A program made the position numbers and the translations under genes. Below are positions 1 to 12,337 of a stretch of 64,000 nucleotides of DNA, piece by piece; the first letter of the stretch is position 1; each line of letters begins with the position of its first letter. The stretch is from Varroa destructor (lineage: Eukaryota; Arthropoda; Arachnida; Mesostigmata; Varroidae), in NCBI RefSeq assembly GCF_002443255.2, contig NW_019211454.1, positions 23,016,782 through 23,080,781 on the forward strand, written 5' to 3'. A model generated the notes under the pieces. The model ran no database searches, was not told the DNA's origin, and saw nothing but the letters and a program-made list of their open reading frames with translations.

Positions 1-669
1 GTCTGAATTTAAGCACAGGCTAGTCAATTAGACATATTGTGCCTGTGTCATCTTTCCTAAGCGCTTTGCGATCGTAACGTGTCGAACGTGCTCTAAACGT
101 TAGCTCCAGCTTTAGTACCTATCTACCGGGAAAAGCATCGAAGGGCTCAGCTCCAGTTGAATTTGTAAACACAGGAATCAGGCTTATCTTCTTAGTCAAT
201 TTACACTCGCTATTGAATCATGAATCATAACAGATTCGAGAGTATGTCGGTCGCAGTGTCAACTGTACCTTCTGACGACAACGTCTGAGGTCCGCGTAGG
301 CAGAATCTACGCTTTTCATATCAGCAACAAATAGGATAGCTATTGTCCTTGGACGAAGCTTCCGCTATTTGAAGAAACAGAAGGTGGCAGGCTTAACGGA
401 TCTCATACAGCCACAATAACAGGGCGACGAAGAAATAAATCCAAGATAAACTCGCAGTAAACGGAGAAAAATATTAGCAATGTAGAGGATAACGATTAAC
501 CAATAACTTTATTTAATTATTTATTTAGTTAAACCCGGAATAATTTCGAAAAAATACTTGGCGAAGAGCTAGTAACATGAAACAGGTTCAGCTACAACTC
601 ACACACCCAGTAATTTCAGATAATTTCTAGTTCAACTAAAATAAACAATTTCCAATATGTAATTACACG

Positions 670-670
<1 letters not shown>
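1..670. other. Non-coding stretch, nothing recognised
   Basis: AT-rich unique-looking sequence with no protein motif, no convincing exon and no RNA gene that I can see. Confidence 0.5.

Positions 671-720
<50 letters not shown>
671..720. repeat. (TA)n microsatellite
   Basis: An almost pure alternating TA run of about 40 bases, with slightly broken edges that mirror each other (ATATGTA on the left, TACATAT on the right), so the whole tract is self-complementary. Confidence 0.95.
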
Positions 721-721
<1 letters not shown>

Positions 722-2930
722 TAACTCCCGGCATACGCTGCAGGGCTGGCGATGATACGACCATACATTTAGTATGCTTAAAAATTATCCGCTAACTATT
801 CCTGGGAAGCCTGTTGACGGTTCCATTCTTAGCAAGGTAACAATATTGGATTGTTAAATAGTAGACTTCAGTTTATAGATGGCCAATAATAGTATTAAAT
901 GTACTGATAAAATTGAAAAAAAAAAGAAAAGTTTTTTAAGCATTTTGTCGTGATGCTTGATCCTGATGCTGCGGTTTTTATTATACGTTAAGCATTTTGA
1001 GTTTTCCACTCACCTAAGGGTTTAAACATCAAGTAGAGTTTGGAATAACAGAAAATCGACCATGATAGAATATATCTTTTTCATATGGCATGCGCTCACT
1101 GATGCGGAAGAATTTTTCTATTGTTGCATAGTTGGGCATCATCCTTCGGGACATGGGTTAACAATTTCCAATGAATAACAAACATCATTCGCGGAACAAA
1201 TTAACGTAAATTCAGTATATTTTTGACAACATCGCTGCTCAATATAGAGCCATATTATTCACTCATCCGCCAGTAAAATTGAAACTAACGTTCTGTGTGT
1301 GGCTGGTGTAATAAAAATTAAATCGAAAGTTGTTGAAATTGGGCGCAAAGCGGGAGGCTACCGACCTCTGCCCCGGCACTCAAAAGAATGGGTGGCAAGA
1401 AAGTTTGGCAATAAAATAAATACATAGCACATGTCATGACCGTTACAATACACACACGTCGGTAGCAACCCTCCGTATCTCTCCGCACCTTTGCTCTGAG
1501 GGGGAACAGCACGCGGATGACAGTACTAAAGGGGAGGCGGTTTCAGTGGTTGTACTTTCAGATCGTTCAGCCCCCCCGCAGGTGTGCCTTGCGTGACCCC
1601 CAATTCCAAGCAGTCTTCACTGGAATTTTTAATATAGCAGTTTTATTGCAGCTGCATACCTATATGTATAGGGCAGTTGATGCCTCGACGTTGTGGTAGT
1701 ACAACAGCGAGAACGGAAAGCGCGCAGACGGGCGAGTCCATCGCTGCTTAGGTCAAAGAAAAGAGCGATTGGGAATAGGTCTCGCGGTCCTGCGTAAGCC
1801 TCTGCCCATTCGCGCAATGGCAGCTGCTCCGCCACTACCACGATCACCACCAGTCAAAGAATAGTAGTGTCGTAGAAAAAATAAAAGAAATTCGTTTCCG
1901 CCTATTTGGTCGAGCGCTGAAGGTAAAAGTGCAGATGGAAGAAGGAGAGCAGCTCGAGCAGTGGTCGGTTCTTCTTCTTCTTGTTCTTCGTCGTCGTCGT
2001 TGTCGGCGACGCCGCCGCCGCCGCCGCCGCAGCAGCATCGTCCTGCGTATCTGACTGCGGCTGTTGTCTGTGGATGCGTGTCGCTATGAATGGATGCATT
2101 AGTAAAGAAAAAAATGCGTTAACCGTGCCTTTTTCTGTACGGACAGTGTATGCGTATCTGCCTATTGAACTGTGTATAAACCCTAATAGTCCGAACAAGA
2201 AAACGATTGGAAGTATCCCGCTTTATCTATTGAAACGATTTGCGAGCATAAATATATACATCTTATGGTTGATTAATATATAGAGGGCTACTGTCTGAGC
2301 ATATGTGTGTCTATATAGCAAAAACAAGTTGTGCTATTGTCAGTTCAACAGACGGCACGTACGTGCATCGTTTTGAAGGCCAACGTTGATTGTTCCAGGA
2401 ATGGACAAATACGGCAAAAAATAAATACCTATTGCAGGATCCAAAGACCGCAAACAAACTATATGTGATTCAATTATAGTAATAGCATGATATGTTTTTA
2501 GTGTCGTCGCATGTTTAATGGCGGTACCGGACGTAAAACCTTAAGCGCCTATGTGTAAGGCAAACATGAATAATAGCTGCGTAGCCCTGATAGGCTGATA
2601 TTTATTCCACATAGAGGAAACACGAAACGTTGTATGTCAGTATCAGAGAGAGAGAGTACTGAGAAATTATTTTGCATCGTTTATAAAACTAAGAGATTTA
2701 CCGAACATTTCAAAGATAGTACCCGAAGGGCGATGAGCAATATGATATCTATCACACGATATAATTTCTTTCACACCTGGAGGGCCTACATGCATGGTTT
2801 ATGACAGGACTCATGCACTGCAAAGCGAGTGACGACATATCTGTTCAGTTGGCTCGTCACTCTCCACGTAATCGCACTCAAAAAAAAAGAAATCCCCATT
2901 AATCTCTTCAAATTCTTGCTCCTAGCTTTT
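721..2930. other. Non-coding stretch with simple repeats
   Basis: No recognisable gene. It contains a GC-richer patch around 1500-2060 with overlapping short open frames on both strands and a short GA run near 2645. On the minus strand at 2820-2930 there is an acidic open stretch, probably chance or linked to the coding-like sequence that follows. Confidence 0.4.
1971..2041. repeat. Trinucleotide repeat (TTC/GTC then GCC)
   Basis: TTC and GTC triplets pass into a run of GCC triplets ending in GCAGCAG. The poly-Ala and poly-Arg stretches seen in several overlapping frames here come from this repeat and are not evidence of a protein. Confidence 0.9.
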
Positions 2931-2934
2931 AAGG

Positions 2935-3289
2935 TTCATCTTGAAGGTTTCCGTTGCTGGGAGCTCAAAGGAACGACGTGGATCCTCGGATAACAGTGAC
3001 GAGTCGTACATACGTGAGGTGATTTCGAATCATTATATGAAGTCCCAGTGCTGTTTTGGGAAAGAGGCTTTGATAGAAACTACTTGCTCGAGGTTCTCCA
3101 CTGTGAGACCTTCCCAAATGGCACGTATCGCATACGTTGCAATCAGAGCTATTGTGAACTTAAACAAGCTGAAAGCAATTGCGAGAGACAAGCAATGAGG
3201 CGATTTCATCACTTATGCGACCAACACTACCCTCCTGCATCTTCTGGTGATGTGCAGAGTGAAACCTGTGCCGTTGGCAGAGAAGAATA
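2935..3289 (+). pseudogene. Unrecognised coding-like stretch with a probable 2-base frameshift
   Basis: The family is not recognised. Two open frames abut at about 3036-3040. The first reads SSDNSDESYIREVISNHY and the second continues VPVLFWERGF and runs to a stop at 3289. They join if one AT of the CATTATATGAAG sequence is treated as an inserted dinucleotide, giving a single product of about 115 residues with Cys-rich spacing in its second half (motifs HCETF, RIRC, SYCEL, SNCE, LCDQHY). A stop lies just upstream at 2923, and no start ATG is obvious. It lies head-on to the minus-strand LINE relic at 3360-3869, so it may be part of another mobile element or an old gene fragment. The minus strand is also partly open here. 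Frameshift decay is an inference from the way the two frames meet. Confidence 0.25.
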
Positions 3290-3359
3290 ACCCCGAGTAT
3301 GGAAACCGGTTTATATAGGCAAAAGGCGACCTGAAAAAGTACAAGGTATCCTGTCTTTT

Positions 3360-3869
3360 CTAGAAAACTTCATCAACTCCCTTTTGGAGAGTTTTACAGT
3401 CAGTCCCAAACCCGTGACTGCCGCATGGAGTCAGGCTAAAATCTGCTACACTTGCAACCTGAGCGTCGAGTAGAAAGTTAACGAACACCGCGTATAGCGT
3501 ATTGCGTGGCTTCTCGACATCGGCCATTGCTATGTAGCACTCCCTCCGGAACCCATGTTGCCCTGTTGGGGTGGCGTGTACGCTTCCTAAGTATCTGCTC
3601 GGTTTCTTAGCCAGCAACGCTTTTTTTTTCTCTATTCCTCGTCATGATCGTGGGGTGATTAGATTGCCCTTTCTTTTAAAGATCATTAACAGGGTAGCAT
3701 TTCTCCCCTGAGTTGGAAGTAAACTAGTACGTAAATAATTACTAAACAATGCTATCCAGTACGACGTTAGGACGACGACGCATTTGAGATGTTTATTGCA
3801 GACCCTTTCTAAACCGGCAGTTTTCTTATTGCGTAAGCTCTCAAGACCTTGCCACCATAGTTCCCGCAT
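3360..3869 (-). mobile_element. LINE relic A: reverse transcriptase fragment
   Basis: This is the N-terminal half of a non-LTR retrotransposon reverse transcriptase. One minus-strand frame stays open for about 170 codons with a single stop near 3640. Motifs occur in the right order: an entry segment LRNKKTAGLERV (about 3807-3836, matching the family pattern KAPGPDGI), IFKRKGNLITP and a YRPI-like site broken by the stop (3640-3690), QHGFRR (3544-3560, the GFR motif), LYAVFVNF (3474-3500, the FVDF motif A with the catalytic Asp changed to Asn), and HGFGTDCKTLQKG (3378-3416). Motifs B and C (QG..SP, YADD) are not found below 3360, so the copy is truncated. The catalytic change and truncation mean it is dead. 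It resembles jockey/R1-type elements, but the clade is not certain. Confidence 0.8.
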
Positions 3870-4090
3870 TGTGAAGTTTTATTAAGGGATATCGTATTGT
3901 ATTGAGAGCCCTCTCCCCAGGCTGCGGCGAGCAAGGGCATCGCGCGTGGTATCGTATCGCTTGACGCAAACACTTCCGGGAGGCGATTTAGGAAGATCGA
4001 GGAGCTAATCAGGGAAGCTACGAAGCTTGCGTTTGTGATGCTTACGCTATTCGACAGATCATCTCTAAAACCGAAGCTAACAAATAGAAC

Positions 4091-4303
4091 CTAAGCTGTA
4101 CCTCGGCTGTGAGCTTGAAGACAATTTAGGCACCTTGCAGGCTTCCGGAAGTATGGAAAGTTTGTACTGTGGATTAGGGCCAGATGCTGCTCATAAGACC
4201 CACCACGTCGGCTACAGACAGGACTTTGTGGCTCGGTTCCAGAAGCTTGTCTACATCTAGGCATCAAGGCAGGCTTTGGCGTCTGAGAGTCAGCGCAAGT
4301 CAT
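4091..4303 (-). mobile_element. Possible LINE gag (ORF1) zinc-knuckle fragment
   Basis: A 70-codon minus-strand frame upstream of the LINE A reverse transcriptase carries VCSRRGGSYE and ARCLNCLQAHS. These fit degenerate versions of the second and third CCHC knuckles of jockey-type ORF1 proteins (C..CGG.H and C.NC...H), with some Cys and His replaced. The position, upstream and on the same strand, suits ORF1. The roughly 220 bases between it and the reverse transcriptase are too short for an endonuclease domain, so an internal deletion would be required. The match is short and could be chance. Confidence 0.3.
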
Positions 4304-7300
4304 CTGTATTGTAAATAAGGCAGATCAAGACCTAGAGATCGAAGGCGCAGTGACGTTCGTTAGCGACTGGGTTCACCCGGACTTTTTATAGAGAAAATAT
4401 GTTTTTATTTTAGCCATTACTCACGTAACAACTCTATTACGATTAAAAATCTCAAACTAGAAGCTTAATAGTAATGTGAAACCATTGTGTGTTTAAAATA
4501 GGTTTAAGAATATTTTTTAACGGAGAAAAGGGTTTTAAAAATGGCAGCTCTTACAGAAAGTGCATGGATGCGGTCGACTAAAAAATCTCGCCATTCCAAG
4601 ATTAATCCGAATTAATCACTATTAGTTGCTTCTCACTATGTACATACATAATGCGTTCTTAACGTGCAATACTGATAATCGTATAATGGAAGGCCTACTA
4701 TGTTAGGCGTATATGCGAGTACGAGATGGATTGGTCCTCTTTCCCTTTGACAGATATTCAATATTATAATATACAGTATATTGTCAGCCTAGGCAGGCCA
4801 AATAACACGAACAATATCGTGTTCGGCACTCTCTCATCAATCTTTGTGCCTTCTATTTCAACGGCAGCTACTAGCAACTCTAGCATAACAGGAAGTTGAG
4901 CGAGTCCGAAGAAGCGGTACAATTCCTTGAAATCCTCCCACTGATGGCATTTGTTTGCCTCCTACTCTTGGTGCACGCCCTTCGCATTATACTGCATAGA
5001 CAATCATAACACTAAGCACCTTATCTTACTACTTACGTAGTAATCTTCTCGGCTTCGCGTTAGTACATAGCAATATTTTATTAATTTGTTTTATATTACG
5101 CGATTATGGTCATTCTTGATTTCGTCCTCTGCACGTGTGCAGATCTTCGCATGCATTAGGTGCATACATTATCGACTGTATTACCTGGCCATTGTTTAGA
5201 TTAGTTTAGCATACCGAATAATCGAAGACTAAGACGTAATGTCGATGCCTTATTGATAGGTAAAAGGATATATGCACATATGGTGAGTAAATGTATTTTA
5301 CACAACTGATGATGGTAGCTAGGACACCTTTTTTTTCGCAGTCTTGTTCTGTTCATTCTCAGTACACGATGAGCCAGTATTCATTCGTATTCAAAAGTCA
5401 ATTAGGGTAGGTGGCGTCGGACTGCCTCATTTTGAGATATTCACTATCGATTGTCGGCCAGCACCTCAGCATGGACAATATGCTCCTAAATTTCAGGACA
5501 GAGTGAAGACGAGAATCGCATAAAGGGAGGGTTATAGTCCAGAGCCACATTTCCCATTTAGATAAGAGTATTGTTATCCGGCAGCGTGACAGGCGATGCG
5601 ATGCCATGAGATCCGACAGGCCGCAAACAGATAGCAGCCCCCGACCCCTCTTCCCGTAAGGGACAATAATACACTCTTCCATTATTAAACACAAATCTCC
5701 ATACGTTGTTTAAATCCTTATTACCCGTTCGCTCGTTCGGTAACGTGCAGCTCTGTTCTCTATCCTATTTATTCCCGATTCATCGCCGCTGTGGATGGGA
5801 ACGTTGGCAACGATTAGAACGATTATCATTAAACTCATAGCTACGGCGACCATGACGTGGGCAGCAGCTACGGTTTGATGGTCGTGTTCGTATACGGCAT
5901 GTTACCACTTTCTGATAACCCGTCATAGTAGATAAACAACGTTTACATGTTGATTGTACATATATACAGAAGTGAATGGCCACTGCGTCCCTTTGTGTAT
6001 ATTCGTTACAGCGTCTGCTCGTATTTGGCCATAACTTTCTTATAACTATTTGGTTATAAGCTTGTCAACTTCGTTTCAAATGGGACCCTTAATGACAAAT
6101 TACTGTGCCATTATTGCCATGATGGTGTTAATTCGGATTCTGTTTTGACCGAATAAACATAACAGCCATTCATAAACGTAAAAACCTACAAATCTCTCTA
6201 CTTCACCGCAATGACGACTCTGCATTAACTGTAATAAAGCTGCCTGTCACTGCTGAGTACGGCGAAGTACATCGAGATCGCTCGGGAGTAAACTAGCCCT
6301 TAAAAAGCTGCAAAAATTCGGGACGCCTAGCAAGAATCATTACACGCTTCGGCATACGCATATAACTCTTGCTCCCTACATCAGTTGCCGATTGGCTTTG
6401 AATAATTTTAAGGTGACACGTTCCAACAGAAAGATTTTCCAAACAAGGCGTGACAAATGTGTCACAAGCTCTATGGAAAAGGACTTTGTCCTGCTGTAAG
6501 CCGTTTGCACTTCGTAGCGTTCCAATTAACCGCGCGCAGACGCGCATAGAAAAGGATCCCCGTAAATATTTCGCGCAAGCGCTGCCTTTGACAAGCGTGG
6601 TTTCTCCAGTGGATGGGCCTGAATCAAGCTAGCCTTGAGACATGAGTGTTTCGCACGAGAAAGACATTGCAAACCGGAGTGTCATGCATACGTCCAATGC
6701 AACAGATACGCTTTGCTGTGTTATTCTCATGATGCGTGAAGTCTAGCAGGTTAGTCGATTGGAAACGGCCGTTTAACAACGCTTATCCAGGGACTCGACC
6801 GAAGTTGCCTGAATGAAACAGTTTCCACTATGGCTGTCCTTATGTGGCACCGATGCTAGCAAGACGCGCATATGCACATATAAATGTTAACATGAGTTAG
6901 ACAGAGAGCTTTCGAACGTTGTCATCAATAATATGGTATATGAAGGGCCTGGTTTATCGAGCTGCGAAACACAAAAAAATCTACCCCCCGAAGTGGAACT
7001 TGTGCACTAATGAATTCAGCTTCTAGATGTTGACCATGTGTAAAAGAGGCTACTACACATTTTTACCTCCTAAAGAAAAAAGAATGCTACGAAATTAGTA
7101 TTGTCCCTGGGTCATGATACAAGTTAGCTAAGTACAGACAACATAGTGGAGTCCAGATAAAAAGGGTTACATAAATAATTGATTATAGTCAGGTCGCGTC
7201 ACTTTCTTTCTTGTCAATCGTATTAAAGTATTGACTACCAGCCCTCTTGGCTAAACGGCATCATACCGTTTGATTCAATTTATACCATAGAGAGTCGTAT

Positions 7301-8260
7301 ATGCGACAAGCCGAAGCAGCGTGTAGAGATCAAAGAGATTAACATAAGCATCAATACACCCAGTCATAACTAAGCCTCCAAACGGAAGCCTGCTACATTT
7401 AGAACAGCCCTTCAAACTTCAACAATAATACGGCAGGCTGCGGTTAGGTATATTTTCTCTTCGTATATCATACTTGAAGTTATATTCGATACGATTGTCG
7501 TTTACCTATAGATACCTCACTTCTCAAAAGGCGAAGTTTAGATCTTAGCAACGCTCAAAGGTTGACAAGAAATCCTTTGAAAATAACAAAATCTCGTCCT
7601 CTCCACATCACTACCAGCGTCTATTACGCCATTTAGTTAACGTTCTCCTAAATAAATGTTTCTAAATGCAAAAAAATAAAAATTCAAATTTAAAGATAAG
7701 TTTTCAACTTTATACTGCTGTATGCTGACAACTCAGAACTGACGTTCACCTTACTTCGCACGGGACAGATAGACAGATTTAGCTCAGTCTAGTGATTGTC
7801 TCAGTGGAATAAAGAACGATTGACGCTTTTTCCTCACGAGAAGATTGAAGGTTTTGATAAAAGATTAGTATGAAGGAGCCAGTAACTTAATTTGCCAAAA
7901 CCCTATTTAAAAGTAAGAAAGAACAAAAAAGGTGTAACAAATTAGGGTTCCGTAGCAAGGACGAAGGGATTCTATAACTATCCTTTCACGTTTGCTCTAA
8001 AGCGTTATTATTTTCGTTTGTACGTACACATTATGCATTTACAATCAATGGTATCGCTATTTGTTGCTAATGTCAATTCAAGGTTCAGCCTCACGAGAAA
8101 TATTTAACATATACAAGACAAAGTCTTGAAGTTTATACATAACAATACTTCTACTTTTTTAGAGTTTTAATTTCTCCATACAAGAGCTTTTTTTTTATAC
8201 CCACTTCGAACCACATTAGTACTCATCTATCTTAGGTATAATGTATGAAATAGAAAAAAC
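4304..8260. other. Non-coding stretch, nothing convincing
   Basis: AT-rich with scattered GC-richer islands (5400-5700, 6300-6650). Short open frames there look like chance. A weak resemblance to a Tc1-type transposase on the minus strand at 5400-5690 was judged insufficient. Confidence 0.4.
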
Positions 8261-8371
8261 ATGGCGGCAGTACGCCTTGCATTCGGCCAGCCCGAAGATT
8301 TCAGTCTTCGAGCTAGACTGAGTGTAAAGTTTGTTAGTTCACCAAAGCAGTCGACTGTGTATTTGTTATAG
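8261..8371 (+). CDS. Short ORF with ATGGCGGC start context
   Basis: This is a 36-codon frame beginning MAAVRLAFGQPEDF and ending at TAG. The start lies in ACATGGCGGCAG, which resembles the short-5'UTR (TISU/YY1-type) start element. There are no introns or neighbours to support it, no homology is recognised, and a frame of this length is common by chance. It is listed only because the start context is unusual. Confidence 0.15.
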   Translation: MAAVRLAFGQPEDFSLRARLSVKFVSSPKQSTVYLL

Positions 8372-8744
8372 GTCACTTCCTTTACTTTTTATCAATGTCA
8401 TGGCTAATAGATACCATCACCAGCTCTCATTAAGGAAGCCACTGGAAATACTTTGACAGTAAGGACCATATCAATACGGGTCACAAATAAATGAAGAGAC
8501 CAGCTTCCCGCCACGGTCAAACTTTCAGGACAAGCAAGTTCCTTTCAGCTATACACCAGCATCTCGTTCATTACTACGCGGCTAAGGTTCGAGCTGCGGG
8601 TCTAGTTTTGTTTAATACAGTTACGAAATATACAACCGAACCAATTCCTAGCTATGTACCTTTAATAAAATATGGCGACATCTCGACAAAAAAACTTCTA
8701 TTTTGTTAGCTAAAAAAGTCTATCGGATAATTAGCATTTGTTCT

Positions 8745-8764
8745 AGTTAGTTAGTTAGTTAGTT
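8745..8764. repeat. (AGTT)5 microsatellite
   Basis: Five uninterrupted copies of AGTT. Confidence 0.95.
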
Positions 8765-10054
8765 GTCTGGCCAAAAGGACAACACTAATGATAGTTTAAT
8801 GTAGCGTATGAAGCTCCTCCCTGCTGCCCCTGCACAACTTAAGCACATTCCTTCAGCGAACCCTTATATGAAAAGGCGAAACATACGTTACTTTACAAAA
8901 GATGACGCAGCGGCCCAGCCTAACCTTTTACCAGGTTTCAAATCGCAGAATTCGGCAGTGGCTTGCCATTCAGCACGTTCTCTAACCGGATTACGCTCAA
9001 AATGAGGACAGTCTTTCTATAGAGAACCAGATTCAAAGGCTGACATTCGTCTATGTTTGCAAAAAAATGTTGCCATCCTTCGACGTATCAACCCATTTGA
9101 CACTTCAGTCGGCTGTTCTTGAATGAAAATCTGCTACTGTTTGCAATGGCGCCATTAAACCTGTGCGGGTTTGAACTTTGTACTGCGCAGAGATACTGCG
9201 CATTTGATACGCAACGTTACCAGCTATTTGGTATTGCGTCACCACAGAGATGGATCAGCGACCGTCAGCACAGTGACTACACACCCTGCAGCGGTACGCA
9301 TTGAGTCATTCATCAGTGCTGCACTAACAACAGAAATATGAACTTCTAACCAGTTCTCTTGACTCTATATCTATTGCGTAAACCTCCCCTCTTTTACAAG
9401 TTATACGAGGCCAGCTTGCTTGTTCGAACCGAAAAAGACGTAGAATAAAACGAAAATCAACCGTAAAAATTATTTTTCATCAGGTCCTACTGGCGTTGGC
9501 CTTACGGTTAGTCCTGCGAATCTTTATAGCCGTGCGCTATTGAGACCCGATCAGGGTTAGTCACCGTACGACAACAGGGTCAACACAGAAGAGTTGTCGC
9601 TGAACTACTGCCAAGAACTAGTAAGTTAACAGTATCAGCAACGCGATACGGCCATTTGCTTATAGCGAATGTAGTGTCTGGGTTAGTAACAGGAGTGCTG
9701 GTTATTGACCAACGTTTTTGCATCGTCTCTGCCGCTCACTCATTACGCGAGCGGCAGCGGGAGCTTTTATAATCATCAACTAACTCGAACAGGAAATTAA
9801 ACCTAACCCATTCCTCTTTCCGTCAACGTATATTTTAAGAATTGTTCAAAATCATGTGATACGTTCGACGGCGCACCGTTATTCTATGTGAAATACGGAG
9901 TATATTAACTAAAATGAATGAATGAATAAATTAGACGTTCTTCGCTACATCGCTTAGAGAGCTTCTTCAGGTGCTGTTTAAGGCAGACAGGGGGGCAACG
10001 TATACGAGAATTCAATCACATTATTATATTAGGTAAAATCCATTGGTCACTCAC
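8765..10054. other. Non-coding stretch, nothing recognised
   Basis: Some short open frames near 8808-9005 and 9119-9304, with no motif recognised. Confidence 0.4.
9729..9757. repeat. Short GC-rich inverted repeat
   Basis: CTGCCGCTC and its exact complement GAGCGGCAG are separated by 11 bases, which could form a 9-bp stem. No T-run or other terminator-like context follows. Confidence 0.8.
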
Positions 10055-10123
10055 AGTCGGAAGCATCCGTTTTCATTTTGATTGTATCATTCTCCATATT
10101 ACTATCAACAGTTTCAGTAAGAG
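10055..10123 (-). CDS. Candidate internal exon
   Basis: This is a 69-nt minus-strand stretch bounded by ...TTAAG at its 5' edge and T|GTGAGT at its 3' edge, open in one frame (LTETVDSNMENDTIKMKTD). It would be a symmetric phase 1-1 exon encoding a polar, acidic segment. The acceptor pyrimidine tract is weak, and an in-frame stop lies directly before the A of the acceptor. No family is recognised and no neighbouring exon was linked to it. Chance is a serious alternative. Confidence 0.18.
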
Positions 10124-12330
10124 CTTAATAGTGCGAACTGCATTTTACTACTTAATGCCATATATTCAATCGAGCAATAGAAGCACCTTAATATTGCCTA
10201 CACTACTTATTGAACTGGACCTAAATTAACAACTCGCCTAATGTTTCAGGACAGCACGTCTACCTAAGCTATATAGGTTTATGTAAAAATTGTATTTCAC
10301 TTTCCAGCCGCAGGCTAAAAGAAGGACAACGGATACCTTATTTCATAGTAGATACGATTTCATGTATTCGTTCATCCATTAATGCTCGATACCTTGTTTG
10401 TTGTATTAAATCTTGAACATCCCGCACATTTAATGCGGTATAGATAGTTTTTATACAGACATACTCTAAACATATTAAATACACACACCAGCTGCAGTGG
10501 CGCTATCACTGGTCAGAGACCATTTATATCGAACAGGAATTTCCTTACACAGGGCGATACAAGAGGAAAGTGCCACAAAGATGTCTGGTTCACCTTCTTT
10601 CCCTCTAGAGAATGTGCCCACCCAACCACCGATCCAGCCACGTAATCGGGCGGGGGTTGCTGGAGGCTGAATAGCTAAACGTAAAGGCATCCTGAGGAGG
10701 CGTATGATTTCCCTTAGAAGAGGCAGAAGAACGTTGTGACAAGGTGGCTTCACGGAACCACTACAGGCCTAACTGTAAGTTTTCGAGGGAAAATAGGAAT
10801 ACTGATAGCCTCTGGATGTAACTGGCTTGTAAAAACCGACACATCTCCGTTCAGTGGTAGTCATAGAAAGTTAGTGCTGGCGCGGATATAGAGGGAATCT
10901 TGGACATGTTGCCCATGCGTTATGCGGAGGGCCACGCATGCCTGGTGCAAGCCACGGCCGTTCTCTTGCGTCTGCCCCAGAGCTCCAACGAACTTTTGCA
11001 GAGGGGCTGACCATACACATCGATGTACAGCCACATGCCCTATCAGTAGGTTTTGCATGATGCGTGCCCAGATAAAGAGAAAGCTATGCTAAAAACAAAT
11101 CTTAGATATTGGCGCAAAATTGAATTTGCCGCGCCTACACTTGCAATCGGGCTCTTTACCGCTGTGTAAACCATGTACTGACGAAAAAAAGCTATTTTTC
11201 AAACATATTTGTCTTATTTTAAAAATTTCAACAATTCCTACAGGATAATAAATAGAGAGGTATCACTTGATATGATACTTAAATAATATCATGCGCTTGC
11301 AACGTAAAGAATGTCCACTACTATTGACTTGTAGTGGCGCGCCTAAGTTTGAATTGTGTTTAGAACCCCAACTATTGGACCGACGGGCTAAGTATTCGTA
11401 CAGCGGCGAATAGCTGCACTATTCGTTGGAAAACGAAAGGTAGCAAGCGATCAATGTGGTAGGTCCCGGTCAGACTGGAGACTCAGGAATGCTTGGCTGT
11501 AAAAACTTGTGCTATCCGTTCGCTAGCCACTGCGAATTTGTCCCTAGGATTCACTTGCCCTTACGCCCTCCGGGAGAAAATCTTAGCTAGCTCCTGTTAG
11601 CTAACACTTGGGACTTCGCTAGTGACCATTCGCTCTCGCTCAAGAAGACATTACATCTGCACCCCCACACTCAGATTTTTCCTATACTAGCATTCTCTTC
11701 TTCTATACTAATATATCCATATGTAGTAACGTGTGGGTATAATATTTAGATACATTTCCTGTTCAGGGTGATCAATGTGCCGAATCGTGCGCCACCACTT
11801 AAATACATAATGGATTTACATGGCGGAGCTTGTATTGGGTCCCCGGTAGTGAATGGCTTGTATTTTAATGGTATCATTGATTACTATTATCATAATGTCG
11901 GTCGTTCGGTTGCTTGTTCTCTTGTAATCCATCTGTAGGCCAGAGTGATCACGGTATAAGCAAACTATTGATTAGGCATAAAATACAAAAGTCGAAATTG
12001 TCTTCAGTGTAACAGTTCTATTTCTCTTTGTTTTTTTTTTTAATGATTTCTTCGATTATATTGGTATTTATTTTACTAGAAGCAAAAAGAATTCTACATA
12101 ATGCGGCAGTCTCTTGTAGCCGGAGGGTCGCATGTGAACCCAGGAGTAGGCTTTGTGTGTCAATCTAAATTCCAAAGATATTAATGCAATAGGTCGTTTC
12201 TAGGTTCATGTCGGGTTTCTTATATTAGTCCTTTAGCCGTCAACTCAAGTGGTCCTAAATCACGGGAAAACACAAATGAACGATAATCGAATGTCTCTCA
12301 GCCATTTATACATCCATTGTATTCCAAACC
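10124..12330. other. Non-coding stretch, nothing recognised
   Basis: A GC-richer patch at 10480-11060 has open frames of 92 and 65 codons on the minus strand without motifs. The rest is AT-rich and featureless by eye. Confidence 0.4.
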
Positions 12331-12337
12331 GAATCAA

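Noticed and set aside
5398..5694. Tc1-like transposase on the minus strand (VCGLS, DSRLH, CWP words)
   Set aside because: The words only loosely match WGG.S, DNA..H and WP..SPDLNPIE, with wrong spacing and no SPDLNPIE.
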